Source: Propionivibrio sp. (GTDB taxonomy: Bacteria; Pseudomonadota; Gammaproteobacteria; Burkholderiales; Rhodocyclaceae). From it: a stretch of 41,377 nt of DNA. This document shows, piece after piece, positions 18,616 through 26,070 of the stretch. Each line of letters starts with the position of its first letter. Position 1 is the stretch's first letter. The translations under genes were made by a program, and so were the position numbers. Below the pieces are notes generated by a model, which was not told the origin of the DNA, did no database searches, and saw only the letters and a list, made by a program, of their open reading frames with translations. The stretch lies in contig NZ_JAPUVO010000081.1 of NCBI RefSeq assembly GCF_029255185.1, positions 1 to 41,377 on the forward strand, read 5' to 3'.

Positions 18616-19932
18616 ATGCGTCTGGACGACCTGTACCTTTGGTACCTGGGTGACCCGGGCACACCGCGCTACGTCGGAGCGCTGAGGCTGGTTGCCGCCG
18701 GCAAGGGCGTCTCGTTGCACTACGGCAAGCAGTGGCTAGACAATGGGTTCGCGCTGAGCGAGGACCTGCCCCTCGTCGACATAGGGCACATGCCTCCAGG
18801 CCGTCTGGCGGCCGATGCGCAACGCGCGGTCGGCGCAGTCGATGATGCGCGGCCGGACCGTTGGGGCGAGAAGGTCATCCGTTGCGTGGAAAAGCCCAAG
18901 CGCCTCTCCCTCATGGAGTATTTGTACTACGCCGGCGACGACCGATTCGGTGCGCTCGGTGTTTCAACATCGTCGAGCACCTACAGCCCACGAGACGTAG
19001 GTCCGCTTCCTCGGCTTGACGATGCGCAACAGCTAAGCGAGGTGGCGGCCAAGATTGAAGCTTCGGAACCCATAACCCCCCTGGAAGCCAAGATTATTGC
19101 GGGCGGAGGCACTCCGCTCGGTGGCGCAAAACCCAAGGCGCTCATCGACATCGATGGCGAGCAGTGGGTTATCAAGTTCTTCAACAACGAACCCGTCGAC
19201 ACGCCACTCATAGAACACGCGACGATGACTCTGGCCGAGCGCGCGGGCATCACGGTGGCCAAGACGCAGGTCATCCACCTCACCGGGGCAAACGCGGTCG
19301 CCATTCGCCGCTTCGACCGCGAACTGGGTATGCGGATTCACAGCATCTCGGCCGGCACCGCCATCCGGGCGGCCACCGCATCGGGCGAGGAGCCAGAGAT
19401 GGGCTACCCCGAACTGGCGCGGATTCTCCGCCGCGTCGGCATCACCAAAGACGACATCAACCAGCGCGACGCACGCGAGCTCTTCCGTCGCATGGTTTTC
19501 AACATTTTGGTCGACAACACGGATGACCACGAAAAGAACCACGCCCTACTGGTCGTGAACCCGTTGAGCAATGGCCGCCTGAAACTGGCGCCGGCGTACG
19601 ACGTCCTGCCGACCAACTCGGGGCAGGGATACCAGGAATTTATTTGCGGAGCACTGGGCCGAGACTCGACGCTCGAAAATGCAATGTCGCAGTGCGATGC
19701 ATTCGGTCTGCTGCCCGCGGAGGCCGTGGCCGAAGTTGTCGCCGTCATCGACGTCGTGAACACCTGGCAGGAGCACTTCGCGCAGGCCGGCGTGACAGAG
19801 CGCGACATCGAGAGCCTGGCGGAGCGCATCGACGGCGCAGAACTCCTAGCCCAACGCACAGGCTTCGACCAGACTAGATTTCAGTCTGCGCCGGCGAAGA
19901 GAAAGCGAACAAGCCCTTTCCGGCGAACTTGA
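18616..19932 (+). CDS. hipA: HipA-like serine/threonine kinase toxin
   Basis: The 438-residue product aligns with full-length HipA kinases. E. coli HipA causes persistence by phosphorylating glutamyl-tRNA synthetase; the target here is unknown. The catalytic residues are present: D303 in N-T-D-D-H-E-K-N308 (equivalent to the E. coli D-G-H-A-K-N motif) and the metal-binding D329 in A-P-A-Y-D-V-L-P. G-G-A-K-P-K-A-L-I forms the ATP-binding segment. A basic tail, S-A-P-A-K-R-K-R, ends the protein. The gene begins one base after the antitoxin stop. A decayed related module follows 78 bases downstream. Confidence 0.9.
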   Translation: MRLDDLYLWYLGDPGTPRYVGALRLVAAGKGVSLHYGKQWLDNGFALSEDLPLVDIGHMPPGRLAADAQRAVGAVDDARPDRWGEKVIRCVEKPKRLSLMEYLYYAGDDRFGALGVSTSSSTYSPRDVGPLPRLDDAQQLSEVAAKIEASEPITPLEAKIIAGGGTPLGGAKPKALIDIDGEQWVIKFFNNEPVDTPLIEHATMTLAERAGITVAKTQVIHLTGANAVAIRRFDRELGMRIHSISAGTAIRAATASGEEPEMGYPELARILRRVGITKDDINQRDARELFRRMVFNILVDNTDDHEKNHALLVVNPLSNGRLKLAPAYDVLPTNSGQGYQEFICGALGRDSTLENAMSQCDAFGLLPAEAVAEVVAVIDVVNTWQEHFAQAGVTERDIESLAERIDGAELLAQRTGFDQTRFQSAPAKRKRTSPFRRT

Positions 19933-20010
19933 CAAAGACTGGCGATAAAAACAACAATGCGACTTATATGACTTTTTAATCTATTTATTAAGACAAATTC
20001 TGGATTTAAT

Positions 20011-20338
20011 ATGGCGACACCACTGCCCTTACCCGTCAGTCGTACGCTCAAGAAATTGGGGGGCGACCTCGAGCGTGCCCGGCTGCGCCGCAGCATGGCA
20101 AGGCATGCTGGCCGAGCGCATAGGTGTGTCCACAAAGACTGTGCAGCGCATGGAACAAGGCCACGCGGGCATCGCGCTACAGCACCTGGCTCGTGCACTG
20201 CAAGTCTTTGGTGAACTGGACCGCCTCGGACGGCTGATGGACACTGCGGAAGACTCCATTGGGCTGATGCTTGCTGACGAGAAGCTTCCGCAACGCGCCA
20301 GGCCCCCAAAACTCGAAAAAGGCGCTGGCGCCCTATGA
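20011..20338 (+). pseudogene. Frameshifted second HipB-like antitoxin
   Basis: Frame 1 from ATG 20011 reads MATPLPLPVSRTLKKLGGDL followed by E-R-A-R-L-R-R, the N-terminus of a HipB-like protein. It then loses similarity. The family continues in the next frame from about 20105 with M-L-A-E-R-I-G-V-S-T-K-T-V-Q-R-M-E-Q-G-H-A-G-I-A-L-Q-H-L-A-R-A-L, a clear helix-turn-helix, and ends at 20338. One frame change (net +1 base, or two lost) between about 20090 and 20105 breaks the gene. A sequencing error could give the same picture, but the adjoining hipA copy is also broken, so true decay is more likely. The two copies are only distantly similar to the intact hipB, so this is not a recent duplication. 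Confidence 0.75.
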
Positions 20339-20701
20339 AGCCCACCTCTGGCAACAACTCTCGGAGGCTAACTGCTCGATTGGACGTATGCATCGGCAAG
20401 GAGGGCGCCGACCTTGGCCGTCTGGCGTACGCAAAGGACGGCACCCGAGAGTATTCAAGCTTCGCTTACTGGTCCCATTACGTCCATCAAAACGTTGTTT
20501 GAGCTCGCCAACCGCTTCATGCTGGATGCCAATCAGGCTCGGGCAACTCTTTCTGACGTGCTAAAGGCGATAACGAGTTGGCGGACCGTCGCACTGAGCG
20601 CCGAAGTTGGCCTCAAGCCACAAGAACTTGATGATTTTTCGCCAGCATTTGAGCACGAGGAGCTCGACTTGGCCCAATCGCTCCTGGCTTCAAACTATTG
20701 A
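20335..20701 (+). pseudogene. Internally deleted HipA-like toxin remnant
   Basis: ATG 20335 overlaps the stop of the broken antitoxin frame (ATGA), as in live hipBA operons. The first 45 residues (R-L-D-V-C-I-G-K-E-G-A-D-L-G-R-L-A-Y-A-K-D-G-T-R-E) match the HipA N-terminus and end at a stop at 20502. From about 20470 another frame encodes a HipA C-terminus: T-S-I-K-T-L-F-E-L-A-N-R-F...A-F-E-H-E-E-L, ending at 20701. About 300 residues, with the kinase core and all catalytic motifs, are missing. No functional toxin can be made. Confidence 0.7.
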
Positions 20702-20721
20702 CCAAAGAGGCGAACGCAGGG

Positions 20722-22425
20722 CTACTGCTTCGCGCGGTAGTCTTCCGCTGCATACTGCCGCCATTCCCCGTTACCCAGAAGCTCCAGAACCTGTGGATGG
20801 TATTTCAGGATTGAAGGACGATGACCGACACTGATCAGCGTCGTCGTGCTGCCCGCCAGCAGTTGATACAGACTGTCCTCGTTGGCAATATCGAGAGCGC
20901 TGGTCGCCTCATCGAGGATGGCGTAGCGCGGTTCGACGCGCAACACGCGGGCAAAAGCCACGCGCTGTTGCTCGCCGACAGACAATACCTTGGCCCAGTC
21001 AAGTTCGGCTTCAAAGCCGCCAAAGCGGTCGGCAAGATCAGGCAGATTGACACGCTCAAGCAGACTCTGGAGTTCCTCGTTACTGATCTGCCGGTCCTGC
21101 TGCGGATACAACAACTGACTGCGCAGGCTGCCGAGCAGCATGTACGGACGTTGCGGCAGAAATAGCATCTCTCCGGCATCCGGCCGGATGATGCGGCCAC
21201 TTCCGGAACGCCACAAACCGGCAATGGCGCGTAGCAGCGAACTTTTTCCGCAACCGCTGGCACCGACGATCATCACCCCCTGCCCCGGATCAATGGTCAA
21301 CGAAAGATCCCTGACCAGAGTTCGCGCATGATTCGGCGTCAGCAAGGTCAGATCTTCGATTGCCAGGTGCGAATTGCTGACAAAAACGATTTCATCCCCT
21401 GGCTTGCGCAAACCACCATCTTTCTTAGCAAGGAATCTGGCGAAGCTATCGAGACGATCAATCCCGGCGGCAAACTTGCTGAAGCTTTCAAAGTTATCGA
21501 TGATCACCGTCAGTGCGCTCAATATCGCGGCAAACGCACCGGCTGCCTGGATCGCCCGCCCGACTTCAAGTTCCCCTGAGAGAACCCGGCTGGCAATGAT
21601 CGCGTAGGGCAACACAATGGTCATCAGACTGAAGCCGTACTGAAAAAGATTCAGATTCAGTTGCGCGCGGATCAGCTTATTAAAATTGCTGAAGGCCTCA
21701 TTGAAATGCTGACCGACCTGCCAAGCTTCCTGGGCTTCACCACGATAGAAGGCAATGGCTTCGGCGTTCTCGCGAATACGCACCAGACTGAAACGGAAAT
21801 CAGCTTCACGCCTGAGCTGATAAAAATTGAGCCTGATGAGAACCTTGCCGAATACCAACACGGTAACCGCCGTTCCGGCAACGGCATAGATGACCAGGAA
21901 AAAAACCAGTTCGGTGGATATCGACCAAAGCACGCCACAAAAGGCGATCAGTTGCAGCACGGCACCGACGATGACCAGCAGAAATTGAAGTGATTTCTGG
22001 GTAAAGGTGTTGATGTCTTCGGCAACACGCTGATCGGGGTTGTCGATCTCGGCATTGGCATTCAATTCGTAATAAGCCCGATGGCTAAAATAGCTGCCGA
22101 GAAAATTTCGCGTTAGCCAGCGCCGCCAGTTAAGACCGAGTTTGTCGCGCACATAGTAATAAAACGCATAAATCGGTATGGCCACGATCAGGATGCCCAG
22201 GCATTGCACGATCGACGTCCAGAACCGGTCAGCATCCTTGGCCGCCAATGCCGAGGTGAACTCGCCCGTAAGCTGGTTGAAGAGCACCGAAAACCCGGTC
22301 TGCCCCAACAATAACAGCACCAGCAGGACAAGCAGTCCGCGCGCCTGCCATTTTTCTTCACGCAACCAGTAGGGTGCGGCAATTGACCGGAAGCGCCGCC
22401 AAAGATGGTAATCAAAGTAGATCAT
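20722..22425 (-). CDS. ABC transporter, fused permease and ATPase (YddA/SbmA-BacA type)
   Basis: The 567-residue product has an ABC_membrane_2-type permease (about 1-330, with transmembrane segments near 25-45, 70-90, 150-170, 175-200, 265-290) and an ATPase domain. The ATPase has Walker A G-A-S-G-C-G-K-S-S, signature L-S-V-G-E-Q-Q-R-V-A and Walker B Y-A-I-L-D-E-A-T-S-A-L-D. The architecture equals E. coli YddA and the mycobacterial BacA-like importers, which move peptides, cobalamin or very-long-chain fatty acids. The substrate cannot be read from sequence. I chose ATG 22425 (MIYFDYHLW); a TTG at 22431 is possible. It converges on the decayed hipA copy, 20 bases away. Confidence 0.87.
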   Translation of the reverse strand: MIYFDYHLWRRFRSIAAPYWLREEKWQARGLLVLLVLLLLGQTGFSVLFNQLTGEFTSALAAKDADRFWTSIVQCLGILIVAIPIYAFYYYVRDKLGLNWRRWLTRNFLGSYFSHRAYYELNANAEIDNPDQRVAEDINTFTQKSLQFLLVIVGAVLQLIAFCGVLWSISTELVFFLVIYAVAGTAVTVLVFGKVLIRLNFYQLRREADFRFSLVRIRENAEAIAFYRGEAQEAWQVGQHFNEAFSNFNKLIRAQLNLNLFQYGFSLMTIVLPYAIIASRVLSGELEVGRAIQAAGAFAAILSALTVIIDNFESFSKFAAGIDRLDSFARFLAKKDGGLRKPGDEIVFVSNSHLAIEDLTLLTPNHARTLVRDLSLTIDPGQGVMIVGASGCGKSSLLRAIAGLWRSGSGRIIRPDAGEMLFLPQRPYMLLGSLRSQLLYPQQDRQISNEELQSLLERVNLPDLADRFGGFEAELDWAKVLSVGEQQRVAFARVLRVEPRYAILDEATSALDIANEDSLYQLLAGSTTTLISVGHRPSILKYHPQVLELLGNGEWRQYAAEDYRAKQ

Positions 22426-22863
22426 GGACAAGACCTGGCGAACGGCTCGTAACGGTCATTCCTGCCCTCGAAACAACGATATGACCTCCGTTGGGTTTGA
22501 GTATCAAACACTGACAGACGATAGTTCATGCGCTGCTCCAGAAATCGACCCCAGGCGGGCGCGCCCGGCGTTCAATCCACCCCGGATCGTCCGTCGATTA
22601 TCGCGCCCAGAAACTGGCAGGGTCTGTCCTGCAGCGCACATAGCCTTTGAAAAATCGCAGCGCGCCGGGACATCTGCACGCATTTCCAAAAGCCCTTGCC
22701 TATGTTCGATAGCGCACGGAAGTTTGTGTAAGAAAGTGGGACAGTGCGTTCGCGTGAATAATCGCCCGGCTTCCGGTTTGGGAAGGCGGCCTCTTCATTT
22801 GATTCGCCATCAACTGAGGGGAACCACTTTGGCGATGTGAACACCTCTGGAAAGGGCCGCACA
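22426..22863. other. Intergenic stretch with no recognisable feature
   Basis: These 438 bases lie between the divergent ABC transporter and BON lipoprotein genes. I see no convincing ORF, RNA gene or repeat. Reading frames here lack a good Shine-Dalgarno and do not look like any family. Promoters for both flanking genes must lie here, but no hexamer pair stands out. Confidence 0.5.
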
Positions 22864-23286
22864 ATGAAAACCTTGAAAAATTTAAAATTAATCGGCATTT
22901 CGCTGCTACTCGTTGCCGGGCTTTCCGCCTGTGACAGCAAGCCCGGCCCGGCGGAGAGCGCTGGCAAAAAGATCGACCAGACCGCGAATGAAGCCGGCAA
23001 GAAAATTGGCGAGACGGTCGATAAGGTCGGTGACAAGCTGGGCGAACAAGGCACCAAAACTGCGGTCGCCATTGACGATGCTGAGATTACGGCGAAGGTC
23101 AAGGCGGCCATTTTTGCCGAGCCGGGCCTTAAGACCCTGCAAATCAGTGTAGACACCGTAAAAGGCGTCGTAAGCCTGAGCGGCTCAGCGGATTCGCTGG
23201 CCAGTAGCGAGCGGGCCAAAGCCTTGGCCGCTGCGGTGTCAGGCGTTAAGGGTGTTGATAACCGGCTAGTGCTGAAGTTGAACTGA
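22864..23286 (+). CDS. BON-domain lipoprotein
   Basis: The 140-residue lipoprotein has a charged N-terminus (MKTLKNLKL), a hydrophobic core and the lipobox L-S-A-C25, so it should be lipidated and probably held in the outer membrane. A Lys/Glu/Ala-rich amphipathic stretch with repeated G-K-K-I-x-E-T-V-D-K units (about 38-65) follows. A single BON domain (about 72-138, I-T-A-K-V-K-A-A-I...G-V-V-S-L-S-G...V-K-G-V-D-N-R-L) is thought to bind phospholipid membranes, as in OsmY and DolP. An envelope-stress role is inferred from these relatives. I chose ATG 22864 because it begins a proper lipoprotein signal; a GTG at 22837 is less likely. Confidence 0.88.
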   Translation: MKTLKNLKLIGISLLLVAGLSACDSKPGPAESAGKKIDQTANEAGKKIGETVDKVGDKLGEQGTKTAVAIDDAEITAKVKAAIFAEPGLKTLQISVDTVKGVVSLSGSADSLASSERAKALAAAVSGVKGVDNRLVLKLN

Positions 23287-23366
23287 CGCGTGACCGCCGC
23301 CGCCAACGAAAAGATGGCGACGGCGCGATTTTCGGCGCGGGCGAGAAAGAAAACTATAAGTTGCAG

Positions 23367-23690
23367 CTATTTCGCGTTGCCCAGCGTGGTCTCCACGTCA
23401 TTTTCGGCCTGGAGCCAATCGATTAGCTCATTTCCGGGAGCGAAGTCGCGCTGTTCGGCGATATAAAAGGCCGCTTCCTCAATCATTTGCTTGGGGTTGA
23501 ATACGGCGTTCTCAGCGATCATTTGCTCGTATTCGTAATTACCCTCGGGGCGGTTCGCCGTCTCATTCTTCGCCTCGATGTCCGCTTCCTGCTGAATTCG
23601 TTCGCCGTGGAAATCAGCCGCTCCGGCGATCACTGCTTTATCTTTGTGATTGCCTTCGTGTTTATTCTCGATCCTGTGCCTACTCTTCAT
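23367..23690 (-). CDS. DUF2934-containing small protein
   Basis: The 107-residue hydrophilic protein has a C-terminal DUF2934 motif: M-I-E-E-A-A-F-Y-I-A-E-Q-R-D-F-A-P-G-N-E-L-I-D-W-L-Q-A-E. This motif is frequent in small stress-associated proteins of unknown function. The N-terminal half is rich in charged residues and His. A perfect AAGGAG (23697-23702 on the minus strand) touches the ATG at 23696, leaving no spacing, but is six bases from the ATG at 23690, so I place the start there. It converges with the BON lipoprotein, and such genes often occur together. Confidence 0.72.
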   Translation of the reverse strand: MKSRHRIENKHEGNHKDKAVIAGAADFHGERIQQEADIEAKNETANRPEGNYEYEQMIAENAVFNPKQMIEEAAFYIAEQRDFAPGNELIDWLQAENDVETTLGNAK

Positions 23691-23958
23691 TTTCATCTCC
23701 TTATTGACACGCGCCCAGTAAACCGCAGCTTCAGAAATCTGCGCTCGGGGCCGCTTGATCGGTGACCACCACCGGTGCCGATGAGATTAGGCGGATATCG
23801 CCTGCCGTTCTGTGCGCTGGCGCGCTTAGGCCGCTCAAGCGTCGCGGCACAGCAAAGTCTGCATCTGCCAATCGCCAGCATCCGATTCGAAAACAACAAG
23901 GTGTTCTCGATGAAGGACGGCTAAACTGGCTATCACGATGGATTTTTCAGGACGCCCC

Positions 23959-25143
23959 ATGAACCAACTGCCGCCTGCACACGTGCCGACAACGAATCAC
24001 CACCACGCGCTATGGAATTTAGGATTTCGCCCGTTTTATCTGCTGGCGAGTTTTTTCAGTGCTTTCAGTGTGCTGCTCTGGTCAATGCAATTTTCCGGCG
24101 ACCTGCCCTCCGCGTACCTGAAAGGGGCAGCATGGCATGGTCATGAAATGCTGTTCGGATATGCCACGGCGGTGATCGCTGGCTTTTTGCTGACTGCCGT
24201 GCGCGCGTGGACGAAGCAGCCGACTCCGAGTGGCGTCCCATTGATGGCATTGGCAGCGCTCTGGATCGGCGGCAGGGTTTTGCTACTGACCCCTCTGGCC
24301 ATGACGGCAGCGGTGGTCAATGCGGCCTTTCCTCTCGCCATCGCCGTGGCAATTGGCGTTCCGCTTTTCCGATCGCGCAATGTCCGCAACTATTTCTTTG
24401 TCGGCCTGCTGGTGTTGATGGCCTTGTTGTCCCTGGCCCTGCACCTGGCGCTGCAAGGCCGCTTCGAAGTGGAACCGCGCCTGGGTCTGCAACTCGCACT
24501 GGACGTGATCCTGTTCACCATGGCAGTCGTGGCTGGCCGCGTGATTCCGATGTTCACCAACAACGGAGTACCTGGAGCCAATGCCACACGCCACGCGCTG
24601 CTGGAAAAATGCGCACTTGGCGCGATATTGCTGCTGTTCGCCGCAGACCTGCTGCAATTACCTCAGAATGTCATCGCCATAATTGCACTGCTCGGTGCCC
24701 TGGCCCATGGACTGCGGCTGTCCCTGTGGAAACCGTGGCGCACCCTGAATACGCCGCTGGTATGGATACTGCATGCGGCCTATGCCTGGATAGTGGCTTA
24801 TCTCGCGTTGCGTGGCATGACTGCACTGCACCTTTTGTCCGGATCCTATGCCATTCACGCCCTGACAACAGGCGCAATTGGCGGATTGACGCTGGGCATG
24901 ATGACCCGAACCGCCCGCGGCCATACCGGGCGGCATCTGATCGCGGATGGCTTCGAAGTGCTCATGTTTCTTCTGGTTCAGATCGCAGCGCTTGTTCGTG
25001 TCTTCGGCGGCATCGTATCGCCGGACTTTTATCTAGCGAGCATTCAACTCTCGGGACTGCTGTGGGCCCTGGCCTTCGGTCTTTATGGCGTACGTTACTG
25101 GCCCGTTCTGACCCGCCCCCGCCTGGATGGGCAAGCGGGCTAG
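23959..25143 (+). CDS. nnrS: NnrS family membrane protein
   Basis: The 394-residue, very hydrophobic protein has about 12 predicted transmembrane helices. NnrS proteins are haem- and copper-binding membrane proteins tied to tolerance of nitric oxide and nitrosative stress, usually in denitrifiers. Conserved family segments are H-H-H-A-L-W-N-L-G-F-R-P-F-Y-L, W-H-G-H-E-M-L-F-G-Y and the late G-M-M-T-R-T-A-R-G-H-T-G-R. The His residues in them are the likely metal ligands. I chose ATG 23959, with AGGA six bases upstream; an in-frame ATG at 23938 lacks a Shine-Dalgarno. No denitrification gene is adjacent and no clear FNR/Dnr box was found. Confidence 0.92.
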   Translation: MNQLPPAHVPTTNHHHALWNLGFRPFYLLASFFSAFSVLLWSMQFSGDLPSAYLKGAAWHGHEMLFGYATAVIAGFLLTAVRAWTKQPTPSGVPLMALAALWIGGRVLLLTPLAMTAAVVNAAFPLAIAVAIGVPLFRSRNVRNYFFVGLLVLMALLSLALHLALQGRFEVEPRLGLQLALDVILFTMAVVAGRVIPMFTNNGVPGANATRHALLEKCALGAILLLFAADLLQLPQNVIAIIALLGALAHGLRLSLWKPWRTLNTPLVWILHAAYAWIVAYLALRGMTALHLLSGSYAIHALTTGAIGGLTLGMMTRTARGHTGRHLIADGFEVLMFLLVQIAALVRVFGGIVSPDFYLASIQLSGLLWALAFGLYGVRYWPVLTRPRLDGQAG

Positions 25144-25187
25144 TGTTTAATGTCAAATCGGAATTTTGGCATTGAACTGCCAATGCC

Positions 25188-25271
25188 TTATTTCACGTCA
25201 ACAACATCGTCGAGAAACTCGGCGCCTCCAATAAGACCCACGCCGTCGCCCTGGCGTTGCGCAGCGATTGA
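25188..25271 (+). pseudogene. C-terminal remnant of a LuxR/NarL-type regulator
   Basis: This frame reads L-F-H-V-N-N-I-V-E-K-L-G-A-S-N-K-T-H-A-V-A-L-A-L-R-S-D and then stops. It is the recognition helix and end of a LuxR-type helix-turn-helix (compare V-x-N-H-V-S-N-I-L-x-K-L-x-V-x-x-R-x-x-A). An in-frame TGA lies just upstream at 25173-25175, and the rest of the regulator is absent, so only the last 27 codons remain. It marks the left border of the mobile-element region that begins after nnrS. Confidence 0.6.
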
Positions 25272-25424
25272 TAGACGAGATTGTCGATTGCTGCCGCTGG
25301 CGGCGCCATCTTCGCACCCACCTTGCTTTTCTGCTGTCACCTTTCATTTCTGACAGGTACATTCCTCCCTGAAGTCGGGTACGCTTCCACGGCGACATTT
25401 GTCATGTAGATCGCTTGACCACGC

Positions 25425-25652
25425 TTGGCGCCGTTGAATCAGGCGGGACGTAACGATCTGCTGGAGGTGATTGATGACCGGGTGGGGACGCGTGCCACCC
25501 TGATCACCAGCCAGCTACCGACGGAACACTGGCATACCTATCTCAACGATCCAATACTGGCGGATGCCATTCTGGATCGGGTGCTGCACGCGGCGCACAA
25601 GCTCGCCCTGACTGGCGAATCCCTGCGTAAGCAGGAAAATCCAGCACGATGA
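25425..25652 (+). pseudogene. istB remnant (IS21-family helper ATPase, C-terminal part)
   Basis: The 75-codon fragment reads [19 protein letters not shown] followed by [13 protein letters not shown] and [11 protein letters not shown]. This matches the last third of IstB, the AAA+ helper of IS21-family transposition. The P-loop part is missing, and a TGA stands two codons upstream of the fragment, so it cannot be functional. IS21-like end repeats lie about 100 bases downstream, as expected for the right end of such an element. Confidence 0.8.
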
Positions 25653-25693
25653 ACCGCCTTTGCACGCAACACGGGTTACCCACCGCGCCGCTC

Positions 25694-25722
25694 GCCTCCC
25701 GCTTGATAAATCAGCGGGAGGC
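25694..25722. terminator. Stem-loop after the istB remnant
   Basis: GCCTCCCGCT (25694-25703), nine-base loop, AGCGGGAGGC (25713-25722): a perfect 10-bp stem without a T run, 42 bases after the istB stop. It may be the transcription terminator of the IS element. Confidence 0.35.
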
Positions 25723-25752
25723 GGCACCGTGGATAACCCTGCCGCCTCTCCA

Positions 25753-25901
25753 ATTTCGCGACAGCGTGACCGTCGTTTCACAAAAGCGTAACCGCGATTT
25801 CGCCAAGAGCATGACCGTTTGAGGCAACATCAATCTTTACCCATACAGCATCTCCGCATCGGTCACGCTTTGGCGAAATCACCGGTCACGTTCGGCGAAA
25901 T
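25753..25901. repeat. Five copies of an IS21-end-like 20-bp repeat in two orientations
   Basis: The unit is close to ATTTCGCCAAAGCGTGACCG. Three direct copies begin at 25753, 25775 and 25797, with an exact 22-base period. Two inverted copies occupy 25860-25879 and 25883-25901. IS21-family elements carry several such transposase-binding repeats at each end, inverted relative to each other. The order seen here (right-end orientation, then left-end orientation) is what a right-left junction of tandem or abutting elements would give. No istA follows, so the second element is lost. Confidence 0.65.
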
Positions 25902-25975
25902 ACGCACATTACAGTTCTTCATAAACTTGGGACTACCGAATCTTGCACCACCACGGTAGAAATTTAATTCGTCGA

Positions 25976-26047
25976 ACCGCCGGATACGTGACCCGTATGT
26001 CCGGTGGTGTGGGAGGGAGGGGCCGTGAGGCTTCTTCCTATCCCGAT
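25976..26047 (+). mobile_element. 3' remnant of a group II intron (domains V and VI)
   Basis: Positions 25976-26008 fold as domain V. A 9-bp lower stem (ACCGCCGGA with TCCGGTGGT) contains a G-U wobble at the centre of a C-G-C catalytic triad. Above it are a two-base bulge (TG, 25998-25999) and a short capped stem. Positions 26011-26044 fold as domain VI: GGGAGGGAGGGGCC / GTGA loop / GGCTTCTTCCTATCCC, with A26040 left unpaired as a branch-point adenosine. The sequence then ends in GAT, a usual intron 3' end. Domains I-IV and the reverse transcriptase are absent. Identification rests on fold and my memory of bacterial introns with this C-C-G-G-T-G-G-T-G-T-G-G-G motif. Confidence 0.6.
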
Positions 26048-26070
26048 TGGAGCTCTTCTTAGGAGATTAC

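Noticed and set aside
20722-22425. ABC transporter as a cobalamin importer serving nrdJ
   Set aside because: Relatives of this family transport B12, peptides or lipids, but nothing in the sequence or neighbourhood favours B12. The two genes are separated by the hipBA island.
23778-23921. Small ORF of 47 codons between the DUF2934 gene and nnrS
   Set aside because: No Shine-Dalgarno, no recognisable motif, and it overlaps the likely promoter regions of both neighbours.
24207-25175. 322-codon frame overlapping nnrS on the same strand
   Set aside because: The overlapping frame gives an Arg/Pro/Cys-rich sequence without membrane segments, while the nnrS frame has complete family motifs.
25753-25901. 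CRISPR array
   Set aside because: Repeats are imperfect, in both orientations, with spacers of only one to two bases, and no cas gene is present. The pattern fits IS-end binding sites.
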